Below are positions 17,034 to 24,400 of a stretch of 64,000 bases of DNA, in pieces; the first letter of the stretch is position 1; every line of letters starts with the position of its first letter. The notes beneath the pieces were generated by a model. It saw only the letters and a program-made list of their open reading frames with translations. It was not told the DNA's origin and searched no databases. Source of the DNA: UBA11865 sp041570195 (GTDB taxonomy: Bacteria > Chloroflexota > Anaerolineae > Promineifilales > Promineifilaceae). The translations under genes and the position numbers were made by a program. The stretch is from contig JBFFWQ010000010.1 of the NCBI GenBank assembly GCA_041570195.1, positions 1 to 64,000 on the forward strand. Direction: 5' to 3'.

Positions 17034-17357
17034 TCATTCAACTCCGCGGGTTATTGCTTGGCTCGGGCGCCGCACGGATTCTACTGCCGGGGTCATTGTC
17101 GGTCAAATCGCCACGACGGTATCTTGAAGTAGATTTCTGGGAGCGTAAGCGTAATATGAGCGCAGCGGATCATAGACTGGGCGGCGCACTACCGTGGCAA
17201 CTGTGCCGTTCCGCAAACACCTTGAACGGTTGTCACGGTGAGTCGCTCAAGTATAATGCTTTTGGGTACCACGCACAGTACCGCAGAAGATAGGAAATGC
17301 ACACCTTTATATGGCCCAGATCAACGTGAATCACTCCCTAGTAAAGCGAGGACAAAT
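17034..17357. other. Divergent intergenic region between the roadblock-Y1 gene and the C39-like gene
   Basis: No convincing gene. It holds the plus-strand promoter at 17230-17257 and the roughly 94-nt leader of the C39-like/LysM gene, plus the SD of the minus-strand gene. The frame of the C39-like gene is open back to 17238, but that stretch lies within or before the promoter. Confidence 0.6.
17230..17257 (+). promoter_or_regulatory. Promoter of the C39-like/LysM gene
   Basis: -35 TTGTCA (17230-17235), a 16-bp spacer and -10 TATAAT (17252-17257, perfect). The predicted start near 17264 lies downstream of the longest open-frame start at 17238, which rules that start out and supports GTG 17358. 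Confidence 0.65.
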
Positions 17358-18344
17358 GTGATCAAGTTACCGGTCCCGTATCGCTCTCAGTGGGCGGATG
17401 ATGCCAAAAGCCATTCCGCCGACTGCGGTCCAACATGCCTGGCAATGGTCTTGAATTACTACGGTGTCAAGATGACGCCGGATGGCGTATATCGATTCAT
17501 GCCCCCCAAAGGGCCAAAAGAATTCACCAGAATCGGCGAATTGATGCAAGCCTCGCGTTCCAATGGCGTTCCCAACTCCTACAAGAAATTTGTCAGCCGG
17601 GATGAGGCGCTGTCCAACCTACGGGCGAGTCTGGACGACGGACGGCCGATTATTTGTCTGGTCAAGTACGAGCCCTGGCTTAGAATGACCGGAAACAGTT
17701 TCAAATGGGGTCACTTTGTCGTCGCTACTGGGTATGATGACGAGCACATAATGATGAATGATCCTCTGTTTGGCTTGTGGGTGAAGCCGGCCAGTAAAGG
17801 CGACCATTATTCGATGACGATCGATCAGTTTTGTGCCGGTTGGAGAGGATTCCCAATTACCGAGAATCCCAATTGGGCTTGCGTAATGTTTGACAAGGGC
17901 GCCCCACAGCCGGTCGAAACGATCAGCCCAAACCCACCAGTCCAGCCTGAGCCGCCGTCCGCGGAGCCGGAACCAACGCCTAGACCTGAACCAGAGCCTG
18001 AACCGAAGCCTGCTCCTCCTCGTCCTCAATTTGGCGACGTGAAGTATAATGAACATGTGGTCGTGGCCGGTGAAAGCCTCAGCGCGCTGGCCCAACGCTA
18101 CTATGGCAACCCGGGAAGTTGGCGCCTGATTCAGTCCTTCAATGGCCTGACGCGAGAACACATCTGGGTCGGCGAGACGCTACGCATTCCACGCCTAAGT
18201 GAAGACGCATTGCTGTCATTCGCTGTTTCCTTCGACACGACGCTCTCGGAAGAGTCTCAAGAAGAGGCCTTCAACTATGATGACGTTGGCTCGTATACGT
18301 TCGGCATCGGATTCCTGGATGATTCGGAGGGCGCCGACAATTGA
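17358..18344 (+). CDS. C39-like cysteine peptidase domain protein with C-terminal LysM
   Basis: 328 residues. The N-terminal papain-like domain (about 1-185) has the C39 signature ADCGPTCLAMVLNYYG with Cys23 as nucleophile, His in KWGHFVVATGYDD and Asn/Asp in MMNDP. A Pro/Glu repeat linker follows (about 193-225, PEPEPTPRPEPEPEPKP), then one LysM domain (about 235-280: HVVVAGESLSALAQRYYGNPGSWRLI) and an acidic tail. No signal peptide or membrane segment is visible, odd for a protein with a glycan-binding LysM. The start is GTG 17358, with AGCGAGGA 5-6 nt upstream and the promoter at 17230-17257 excluding earlier starts. It may act in the cytoplasm or be exported by an unrecognised route. Confidence 0.82.
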   Translation: MIKLPVPYRSQWADDAKSHSADCGPTCLAMVLNYYGVKMTPDGVYRFMPPKGPKEFTRIGELMQASRSNGVPNSYKKFVSRDEALSNLRASLDDGRPIICLVKYEPWLRMTGNSFKWGHFVVATGYDDEHIMMNDPLFGLWVKPASKGDHYSMTIDQFCAGWRGFPITENPNWACVMFDKGAPQPVETISPNPPVQPEPPSAEPEPTPRPEPEPEPKPAPPRPQFGDVKYNEHVVVAGESLSALAQRYYGNPGSWRLIQSFNGLTREHIWVGETLRIPRLSEDALLSFAVSFDTTLSEESQEEAFNYDDVGSYTFGIGFLDDSEGADN

Positions 18345-18472
18345 ACTGCGATCGGTAGCGGAATTCAATACCGCGTTACGAGCTCGCCGTAGAATGCCTG
18401 CTATTCTGAAAAACGCCAATAAGCGCGGCGCCCTATCATAATCGACTGCGTGCCTGCACCGTCAAACTGATC

Positions 18473-18478
18473 TAGAAT
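18473..18478 (+). promoter_or_regulatory. -10 element of the 18.5 kb response regulator, probably leaderless
   Basis: TAGAAT lies 7 nt before ATG 18486; the only SD-like GGAG is 2 nt from the ATG, too close to work. The -35 (near TGCCTG) is weak. This matches the leaderless layout at the crotonase and trmB genes. Confidence 0.45.
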
Positions 18479-18485
18479 CGGAGCC

Positions 18486-19181
18486 ATGTCCGGTGAATCG
18501 ATCCTTTTGGTCGAAGACAATGATGCCGTGGCTTTGGGTTTGCAATTGGGCCTTGAGCGCGAGCACTACCATGTGACCAGGGCTGCCTCAGTCGGCGAGG
18601 CCCGCCTTATGGCCGTCGAAGATGAGTTCCATTTGTTCATTCTGGACATTCGGTTGCCGGACGGAAGCGGGTTCGATCTTTGCCGTGACTTTCGGACCTC
18701 TGGGCTGCGGCAGCCTATTCTGATCCTGACGGCTCGCGACGAGACGGCCGACAAGGTAATTGGCCTTGAGCTGGGCGCCGATGACTACATGACCAAGCCC
18801 TTTGAACTTCATGAATTAGTGGCCCGCATCCGGGCTCTTATTCGCCGTAGCTATGGGCCGCTCGGCGAAGGCGAGTCAGCCCGCGTTGACGCTGGGGAAG
18901 TCAGCCTGGATTTGGTCAAACAGCAGGTCATCTGCCGTGGCTTGGAACTTCATCTGACGGCCACCGAATTCAGACTACTTGCCTTCCTGGTCCGACATCG
19001 GGGCCAACCGTTTGATCGGGCAGCGTTGATCAGGCATCTCTGGGGCGACCAGCAGCTAACCGGCTATAACCGAACCGTCGATGTACATATTCGAAATCTG
19101 CGAACCAAGCTCGAAGTCGATCCAGCTCGGCCGAAACTAATCGTCACCGTGCGCGGCGCCGGCTACATGTTTGCCGGCTAA
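18486..19181 (+). CDS. OmpR/PhoB-family response regulator
   Basis: 231 residues. The receiver domain has acidic pocket ILLVEDND, phospho-acceptor Asp54 in FILDIRLPDG and Lys in DDYMTKPFE. The winged-helix DNA-binding domain (about 130-231) has LTATEFRLLAFLVRHRGQPFDR and RTVDVHIRNLRTKLE with the terminal VRGAGYMF. It is followed on the same strand by the double-PDZ protein and a histidine kinase, so the three form one signalling module. Direct TTAAC repeats between this gene and the PDZ gene are a plausible binding site for it. Confidence 0.94.
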   Translation: MSGESILLVEDNDAVALGLQLGLEREHYHVTRAASVGEARLMAVEDEFHLFILDIRLPDGSGFDLCRDFRTSGLRQPILILTARDETADKVIGLELGADDYMTKPFELHELVARIRALIRRSYGPLGEGESARVDAGEVSLDLVKQQVICRGLELHLTATEFRLLAFLVRHRGQPFDRAALIRHLWGDQQLTGYNRTVDVHIRNLRTKLEVDPARPKLIVTVRGAGYMFAG

Positions 19182-19239
19182 TCATATCCTGCCCGTTGCC
19201 CGGCCTCTTGCACGCGAAACGCACCGATAAGCGCCATTG

Positions 19240-19266
19240 TTAACACTTCTTAACTGATCCCTAACC
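19240..19266 (+). promoter_or_regulatory. Direct-repeat operator candidate (TTAAC x3)
   Basis: TTAAC at 19240 and 19250 and CTAAC at 19261 repeat at 10-11 bp, one helical turn. This is the usual geometry for tandem binding of an OmpR-family regulator. The site lies about 175 bp before the PDZ gene and just after the regulator gene. Binding is inferred from spacing only. Confidence 0.45.
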
Positions 19267-19438
19267 GATTCCTCAAGATCTGCATACCCATGCATGTTAA
19301 GATCTCAGGTGTATCGGGTCGCCGGAAGCCATGGTTGGCGCTCTACGTTTGAAGCGTCGCAGGCCTGGATGGACTCAACACATCATAAGATACGGCACTA
19401 GCCTAGCTGACAGAATCAGCAATCGGAGGTAACTGAGG

Positions 19439-20380
19439 ATGAAGAAACGGAAATCCAGACGGTTCTTACTGGTTTTCATCGGCTTGGTGGCGGTCGTCGG
19501 TCTGATCGTGATCAGCGCGGCGGCTTCAGTATTGGCCTACCGGCAATTTGTGGAACGTGACATTGGCCGGGTAGCTTTGTCGTTTGACGGGCTGCAAGTG
19601 GACACAAGTCAGGAGTTGGGCGAACGGGGCGTCGTGATTCTGCGTGTTGAGGCTGGCAGCCCGGCCGAAGAAGCAGGGCTGACTCGTGGCGCTGTTATCC
19701 TGAGTGTAAACGGCCGGGCTGTCGATAGTCCCGAGGAGCTCAAGGAGGCCATCGGTCAATATGAGGCCGGCGATACCGTTACCCTGACGGTCAAAGATGG
19801 CGAAGAGCAGCTAGATGTCGCCGTCACATTGGAGGACGCAGGACCCTATCTAGGCGTAAACGTCAGCCCGGGAGGTGGCGTCTATCGCTTTCACGCTGAG
19901 GGTTTCGAGGACTTTCCTCACGGTTTCGCGATACCGCGAATGCCCGGCCAGCCGGGTGGCCCGCGCAGTCCGCATGGACCGGACGACATGCCCTTTGATT
20001 TCCCATTCGGTGAATTCAATTTCGACGAATTCGACTTCGAGCACGCCCCGTTCCTTGAGAATATGGCCACAAGCGCAGTAGTGATGTCCGTCATGGAGAG
20101 CAGCCCTGCCGCTGAAGCTGGTTTGCAGGCCGGCGACGCCATCGTCGAAATGGATGGCCAGGTCATAGAGAGTAGCCAGGATCTGATTGACGCAGTTTCC
20201 GAACTGTCGCCCGGGGACAAGATTTCTCTGCAGGTCATACGCGGCGATGAGAACCTGTCGGTTGAAGCGACTCTGGGTGATCATCCTGAAGAGGAAGATC
20301 GCGCCTACTTGGGCCTGTTCCTGGCGCCCAGTTTAATGCACAGACAAAGGGATCTGTTTCAGGATCAGAGTAGCAGCTAA
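19439..20380 (+). CDS. Membrane-anchored double-PDZ protein without a protease domain
   Basis: 313 residues. A basic N-terminus (MKKRKSRR) and one transmembrane helix (about 8-32) anchor the protein. PDZ1 spans about 45-140 (GVVILRVEAGSPAEEAGLTRGAVILSV, DTVTLTV) and PDZ2 about 208-290 (SAVVMSVMESSPAAEAGLQAGDAIVEMDG, DKISLQVIR). A Gly/Pro/Phe/Asp-rich linker joins them. Both are the HtrA/DegP type of PDZ, but no trypsin-like or site-2 protease domain is present. GGAGGTAACTGAGG precedes ATG 19439. Sitting between a regulator gene and a kinase gene, it may bind C-termini of misfolded envelope proteins and pass the state to the kinase; this is inference. Confidence 0.88.
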   Translation: MKKRKSRRFLLVFIGLVAVVGLIVISAAASVLAYRQFVERDIGRVALSFDGLQVDTSQELGERGVVILRVEAGSPAEEAGLTRGAVILSVNGRAVDSPEELKEAIGQYEAGDTVTLTVKDGEEQLDVAVTLEDAGPYLGVNVSPGGGVYRFHAEGFEDFPHGFAIPRMPGQPGGPRSPHGPDDMPFDFPFGEFNFDEFDFEHAPFLENMATSAVVMSVMESSPAAEAGLQAGDAIVEMDGQVIESSQDLIDAVSELSPGDKISLQVIRGDENLSVEATLGDHPEEEDRAYLGLFLAPSLMHRQRDLFQDQSSS

Positions 20381-20382
20381 CA

Positions 20383-20466
20383 GGGTCGATATGCGTTTGA
20401 CTCGACCCAACCGACCGACCGATCTCAGTCTTGACGAGGTGGGCGGCGCCTTCCGTCACGCCGCCC
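20383..20466 (+). other. Two hairpins in the PDZ-kinase intergenic region
   Basis: GGGTCGA (20383-20389) can pair with TCGACCC (20402-20408), and GGGCGGCG (20441-20448) with CGCCGCCC (20459-20466). Neither is followed by a T-run, so they are not classical terminators. They could tune kinase expression relative to the PDZ protein. Confidence 0.4.
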
Positions 20467-20494
20467 GCCTTCCTAATGTCCTTGTGCAATCCTT

Positions 20495-22063
20495 ATGCGA
20501 CGTACCGTAGGTTGGCACTTTTTTCTGTATAGCCTGGCCATCATTCTGGTGGCCATTGTGGCAGTGGGCGCCGTTACCCTGATCCTCGTCAACGTCAACT
20601 TCAGCCGGCAGGAAGAGCAATACCTCTTCGACCGCGGCGATCACTTGGTCGAACCATTGCAATCCGTCTTCCAGTGGGGCGGCGATCCAACCAAGTTGCA
20701 AGACATCGCCAGTTTCGGCCTTTTCACCGGTCACGTCCGCATCAGGGTCATGGACCCCTTCGGTCGCGTCTTGGCTGATTCAGGTAGCCTAAATGAACTC
20801 CTTGACATTCACGCCGAAGGCCCGGTCGGCTCTCCGGCGACGGCCTTCCAGCTCCTTTTTGACGAGTCAGGGCGCTATCAGGCCTTCAGAATGCCAGCCT
20901 TCCAGCCTGAGAGTTTCAGCCCATTCATGATGCCTGTTCCCCGGCAACCTTTTGCCGAAACAGAGATTATTACCGCCGAGCCAGCGCCCCAGCCGCCAAT
21001 CGTCGACACATCGGACGCGGCCGTCAGCTTGCCACTCCACGTCAACAGCGAGGTCGTCGGCTATGCTGAACTGTCTGAGGGCCCGGCCTTTGGGCGAGCG
21101 ATACGCGAAACGCTGCAAAAGGCTTTGCTTTTCGGGGGGCTAGTTGCTTTGGTCGTGGCCGCCATCGCAGCCGTCATCGCTGCCCGCCAGGTGACCCGGC
21201 CGCTGCAATCCCTTGGCCTGGCCGCCGACGAAATGGCCCAAGGCAATCTGGATGCCCGGGCGGGCGGCAGCCAGTTGGCCGAGATCGACCGCCTGGCAGC
21301 CCAGTTTAACAGTATGGCCGATCGATTGACGGCGACGATAGCCTCGTTGGAAGCAGAACGCGCTTCGCTGAGGCGCTTCATCGCCGATGCCAGCCACGAG
21401 TTGCGTACACCTTTGACTGCGCTGAAGACCTTCAACGCCTTGATGGACGATTATGGCGCCCAACAAGACGATCGCACGGCCGAATTGATCCGAGAAAGCG
21501 GCCGGCAACTGAACCACCTGGATCGCCTGACGTCAGATCTACTAGACCTGAGCCGGCTCGAATCGCGGCTAAATGGCGCAGAGCTTCTCGTCGACGACAT
21601 TCGGCCGGCAGTCACCGGGGCGATTTCTGCACTGGGGCCTCTGATCGAGTCAAAAAGACAGGTCCTGGAGCAGCACCTGCCATCAAGCCCTGTAGCCGCC
21701 GCCCATGATCCGTCCTTGTTACAGCGCGCGATACAGAACCTTATCTCCAATGCGGTCAGATACTCGCCGGCCAAGTGCCTCATCCAGGTTAGCCTGCAAT
21801 CCGACGGCAAATCGGCCGCTATTCATGTGCGCGATGAAGGTTACGGTATTCCTCAGGCCGAACAAGCTCACATATTCGGGCGCTTCTATCGCGGCCGGAA
21901 GTCAGGTGGCGACGGTAGCGGATTGGGCCTGGCCATCGCCCGCGAGATCACGATTATTCATGGCGGTGAGCTAGTATTCACGTCTGAACAAGGGAAAGGT
22001 AGCAATTTCGTTCTGCGATTGCCCTTGTCTCCCCAACCTGCTGGCCCTGATCTCTCAGGCTAG
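20495..22063 (+). CDS. Sensor histidine kinase of the regulator-PDZ-kinase module
   Basis: 522 residues. TM1 (about 8-32), an extracytoplasmic sensor of about 175 residues rich in Pro and acidic residues, TM2 (about 208-230), HAMP (about 230-285), HisKA with phospho-acceptor His301 in FIADASHELRTPL, and a HATPase with N box (LISNAVRYS), G1 (DEGYGIP) and G2 (GSGLGLAIAR). It should phosphorylate the regulator encoded at 18486-19181. No clear ribosome binding site precedes ATG 20495. Its stop is 15 bp from the convergent miaB stop and no terminator is seen between them. Confidence 0.93.
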   Translation: MRRTVGWHFFLYSLAIILVAIVAVGAVTLILVNVNFSRQEEQYLFDRGDHLVEPLQSVFQWGGDPTKLQDIASFGLFTGHVRIRVMDPFGRVLADSGSLNELLDIHAEGPVGSPATAFQLLFDESGRYQAFRMPAFQPESFSPFMMPVPRQPFAETEIITAEPAPQPPIVDTSDAAVSLPLHVNSEVVGYAELSEGPAFGRAIRETLQKALLFGGLVALVVAAIAAVIAARQVTRPLQSLGLAADEMAQGNLDARAGGSQLAEIDRLAAQFNSMADRLTATIASLEAERASLRRFIADASHELRTPLTALKTFNALMDDYGAQQDDRTAELIRESGRQLNHLDRLTSDLLDLSRLESRLNGAELLVDDIRPAVTGAISALGPLIESKRQVLEQHLPSSPVAAAHDPSLLQRAIQNLISNAVRYSPAKCLIQVSLQSDGKSAAIHVRDEGYGIPQAEQAHIFGRFYRGRKSGGDGSGLGLAIAREITIIHGGELVFTSEQGKGSNFVLRLPLSPQPAGPDLSG

Positions 22064-22078
22064 ATTCAAGCGCGCCAG

Positions 22079-23473
22079 TTACAGTACCTTTAGCGGAATG
22101 CCATCAGCCACCTCGACGGTGGCCGGCATCAGGCTCGTGTCATGGTCGGCCGGCGCGCCAGACATGCTCCACGGACCGGTGTGCGTAACGCGCACCTCTA
22201 CCAGTCGCCCGAGCAAGTCACGCTCGTCGTCAAAGAACACCAGCTTCCCTTGTGGAGTGCGGCCTTGCCAGCGACCCTTGCGCCGACCTTCAACCAACAC
22301 CTCTTGCACCGAATCCAACCAGCGCCTCATTTTACGCTGCGAAACCACTTTCTGCAGCGTCTCTATCTCGTGAAAACGACGTCGCTTCTCTTCGTCGGGC
22401 ACATCATCTGCCATTCGACGGGCGCTCAAGGTACCTGGCCGCGGGCTGTAACGGGCCAAGTGGACCTTGTCGAATTCAAGCTCGGCCAGCAAATCGTACG
22501 TGCGCCGGAATTGCTCGGCCGTCTCGCCAGGGAAGCCGACGATAATGTCGTTGTGTATGGACGCGTCGGGCAGGATCTCACGGATGCGGCGGATTAAATC
22601 ACGATATTGAGCCACTGTATAGCCGCGTTTCATATTTGCCAGCACCTGGTCATCACCAGCCTGAATGGGCACCTCGATCTGGGGCATGACTTTAGGCAGT
22701 TCAGCCACAGCGTGCAGGATCTTGTCGGTCATGTAGTTTGGGTGACTGGTCAGGAACCGGATTCGCTCCAGGCCCTCAACGCGCTGCACGGCACCTAGCA
22801 AATCGGCCAGATCCGGTCCATCCGGGATATCTCGGCCATAACGGTCGACGATCTGGCCCAGCAGGACTACCTCTTTAACGCCCTGGTCCGCCAGATGGCG
22901 CACCTCAGCCACGATTTCACCCACGGGTCTGGTGCGCTCAATACCTCGCCGCTGGGGTATGATGCAGAAAGAGCAAGCGTGCGAACAGCCATATACCACG
23001 GACACTGGAGCAGACACTTGCCCCCCAAGCTGAGACAATCGTAACGCTACCTCGCCGTCTTGGATATCGAAACGGTAACGCGTGTCAGCGGCGTCTAGCT
23101 CCCTATCATCATCCTGTTGTAGGTGCGAAACCAGAGGCCCACCGTCGCTGGCCGGTGGCAGCCACAAATCTACAAAGGGGAAACGCTCGCGCAAGGCATC
23201 ATTGCCCTTGACGCCCACAACACAGCCCATCATGGCCAAAGTCAGTTCGGGCCGTGCCTCTTTAAGTGGCCGCAAACTCAACAATCGACCATAGGCCTTG
23301 TCCTCGGCTTGCTGTCGGACGGTACAGGTTTGCAGGACGATAACGTCGGCGCTGTTGGCCGAAGCTGTCGCCTGGTAGCCTAACGCCTCCAGGCGATTGG
23401 CGACCTGCCGCGCGTCGGCATGGTTCATCTGGCAGCCACTGATCCAAAAATGGTACTTCTTAATCATAGTCAA
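22079..23473 (-). CDS. miaB: tRNA-2-methylthio-N6-dimethylallyladenosine synthase
   Basis: Radical SAM methylthiotransferase for A37 of tRNAs that read UNN codons, 464 residues. The N-terminal MTTase domain has its three cluster cysteines (ISGCQMN, LQTCTV, MMGC), the radical SAM domain has CSHACSFC (CxxxCxxC), and a C-terminal TRAM domain is rich in charged residues (VLVEGRRKGRWQGRT). LLGQIVDRYG replaces the usual LLGQNVNSYG. MtaB or RimO are less likely given the overall order and TRAM length. TTG 23473 begins the longest frame; ATG 23467 is an equally possible start. It ends the long minus-strand gene run. Confidence 0.93.
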   Translation of the reverse strand: MTMIKKYHFWISGCQMNHADARQVANRLEALGYQATASANSADVIVLQTCTVRQQAEDKAYGRLLSLRPLKEARPELTLAMMGCVVGVKGNDALRERFPFVDLWLPPASDGGPLVSHLQQDDDRELDAADTRYRFDIQDGEVALRLSQLGGQVSAPVSVVYGCSHACSFCIIPQRRGIERTRPVGEIVAEVRHLADQGVKEVVLLGQIVDRYGRDIPDGPDLADLLGAVQRVEGLERIRFLTSHPNYMTDKILHAVAELPKVMPQIEVPIQAGDDQVLANMKRGYTVAQYRDLIRRIREILPDASIHNDIIVGFPGETAEQFRRTYDLLAELEFDKVHLARYSPRPGTLSARRMADDVPDEEKRRRFHEIETLQKVVSQRKMRRWLDSVQEVLVEGRRKGRWQGRTPQGKLVFFDDERDLLGRLVEVRVTHTGPWSMSGAPADHDTSLMPATVEVADGIPLKVL

Positions 23474-23588
23474 TCTGGTGCAAACGGGTTTGCCCTGAGG
23501 TCCGCATTCTATCTCCCGCCAGTTGAAGCGTCAAGCCAAATCTACTCTCCTCATCTCTTCTTCTCCCGTGCTGCTTTGCTCCCCGCCT

Positions 23589-24383
23589 CTACTCCTTTCG
23601 ACCGATCAGCAAGGCGACCTCCAACCGAAACCTTATCCGCCGCCGGTCAAATTCGGGACGCAAGAACTCAGCAGCCTCGGCCGGTGCCTGGCGCAACATC
23701 GCTTCTAAGCGGATCTCGTCAGCCGGCCCTACCCGCATTCGGGCCGCCCAATCGCGAAAATCCAACATCTTGTCGGCGCTCTCCTGTTCCACCAGCCGGA
23801 AACCAGCCTCGTAGAAGTTGCGCTGCCAACCTTCCATACTCAAACATCTAACATGACTTGGATCGCGGAGCGTCTCGAAAGCGTTTATGAAATGACCGGC
23901 CTCCTCGATCATTTTGCCCTTCCGGCCGAGTAGACGGCTGCCTGGTACGACATTATCTACAATCGCCAGCAGTCCACCAGGTCGCAGCGCTCGGGCTGCT
24001 TCCGCCATGAAATCTGGCACAGCTGGGAAGTGGTGCGCGGCTGCCCGGCAGGTTATCAAGTCAAAGCAACCATCATCAAACGGCAGATTCTCCGCATCGG
24101 CCGCCACTGCAATGATATTATCTAGCACCTTGTCGCCCGCCATCCCGGTCGTTAGTTCGAGCATCCTGAAGGTAATGTCACTGGCTACTACCTGGCGCAC
24201 ATGGGGCGCGAATTTGACCGCCGTATGACCGGCGCCCGTAGCCACATCTAGAACCCGCCAATTAGGGAGGGGCTGCGTCAATTCCAAAAGGCGTTCCAGA
24301 CCAAGCCCCTTGGCATGGACTTCGCTGGTCACATAGGCTTCAGCGCTGGCCGTAAACTGTTCCCGAACAAGTCGTTTGCCCAT
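23589..24383 (-). CDS. Class I SAM-dependent methyltransferase (UbiE-like)
   Basis: 264 residues. N-terminal REQFTASAEAYVTSEVHAKG is typical of the UbiE/COQ5-like group; motif I is VLDVATGAGHTAVKF, motif II VASDITFRMLELT, and post-motif FDLITCRAAAHHF. The substrate is unknown. A GTG at 24416 would extend it and overlap the stop of the preceding gene; ATG 24383 has GGGAC nearby and leaves a 17-bp gap, so it is preferred. It follows the last FDWQT paralogue directly and may be cotranscribed with that cluster. Confidence 0.85.
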   Translation of the reverse strand: MGKRLVREQFTASAEAYVTSEVHAKGLGLERLLELTQPLPNWRVLDVATGAGHTAVKFAPHVRQVVASDITFRMLELTTGMAGDKVLDNIIAVAADAENLPFDDGCFDLITCRAAAHHFPAVPDFMAEAARALRPGGLLAIVDNVVPGSRLLGRKGKMIEEAGHFINAFETLRDPSHVRCLSMEGWQRNFYEAGFRLVEQESADKMLDFRDWAARMRVGPADEIRLEAMLRQAPAEAAEFLRPEFDRRRIRFRLEVALLIGRKE

Positions 24384-24400
24384 TTCTTGTCCCACGTTTA

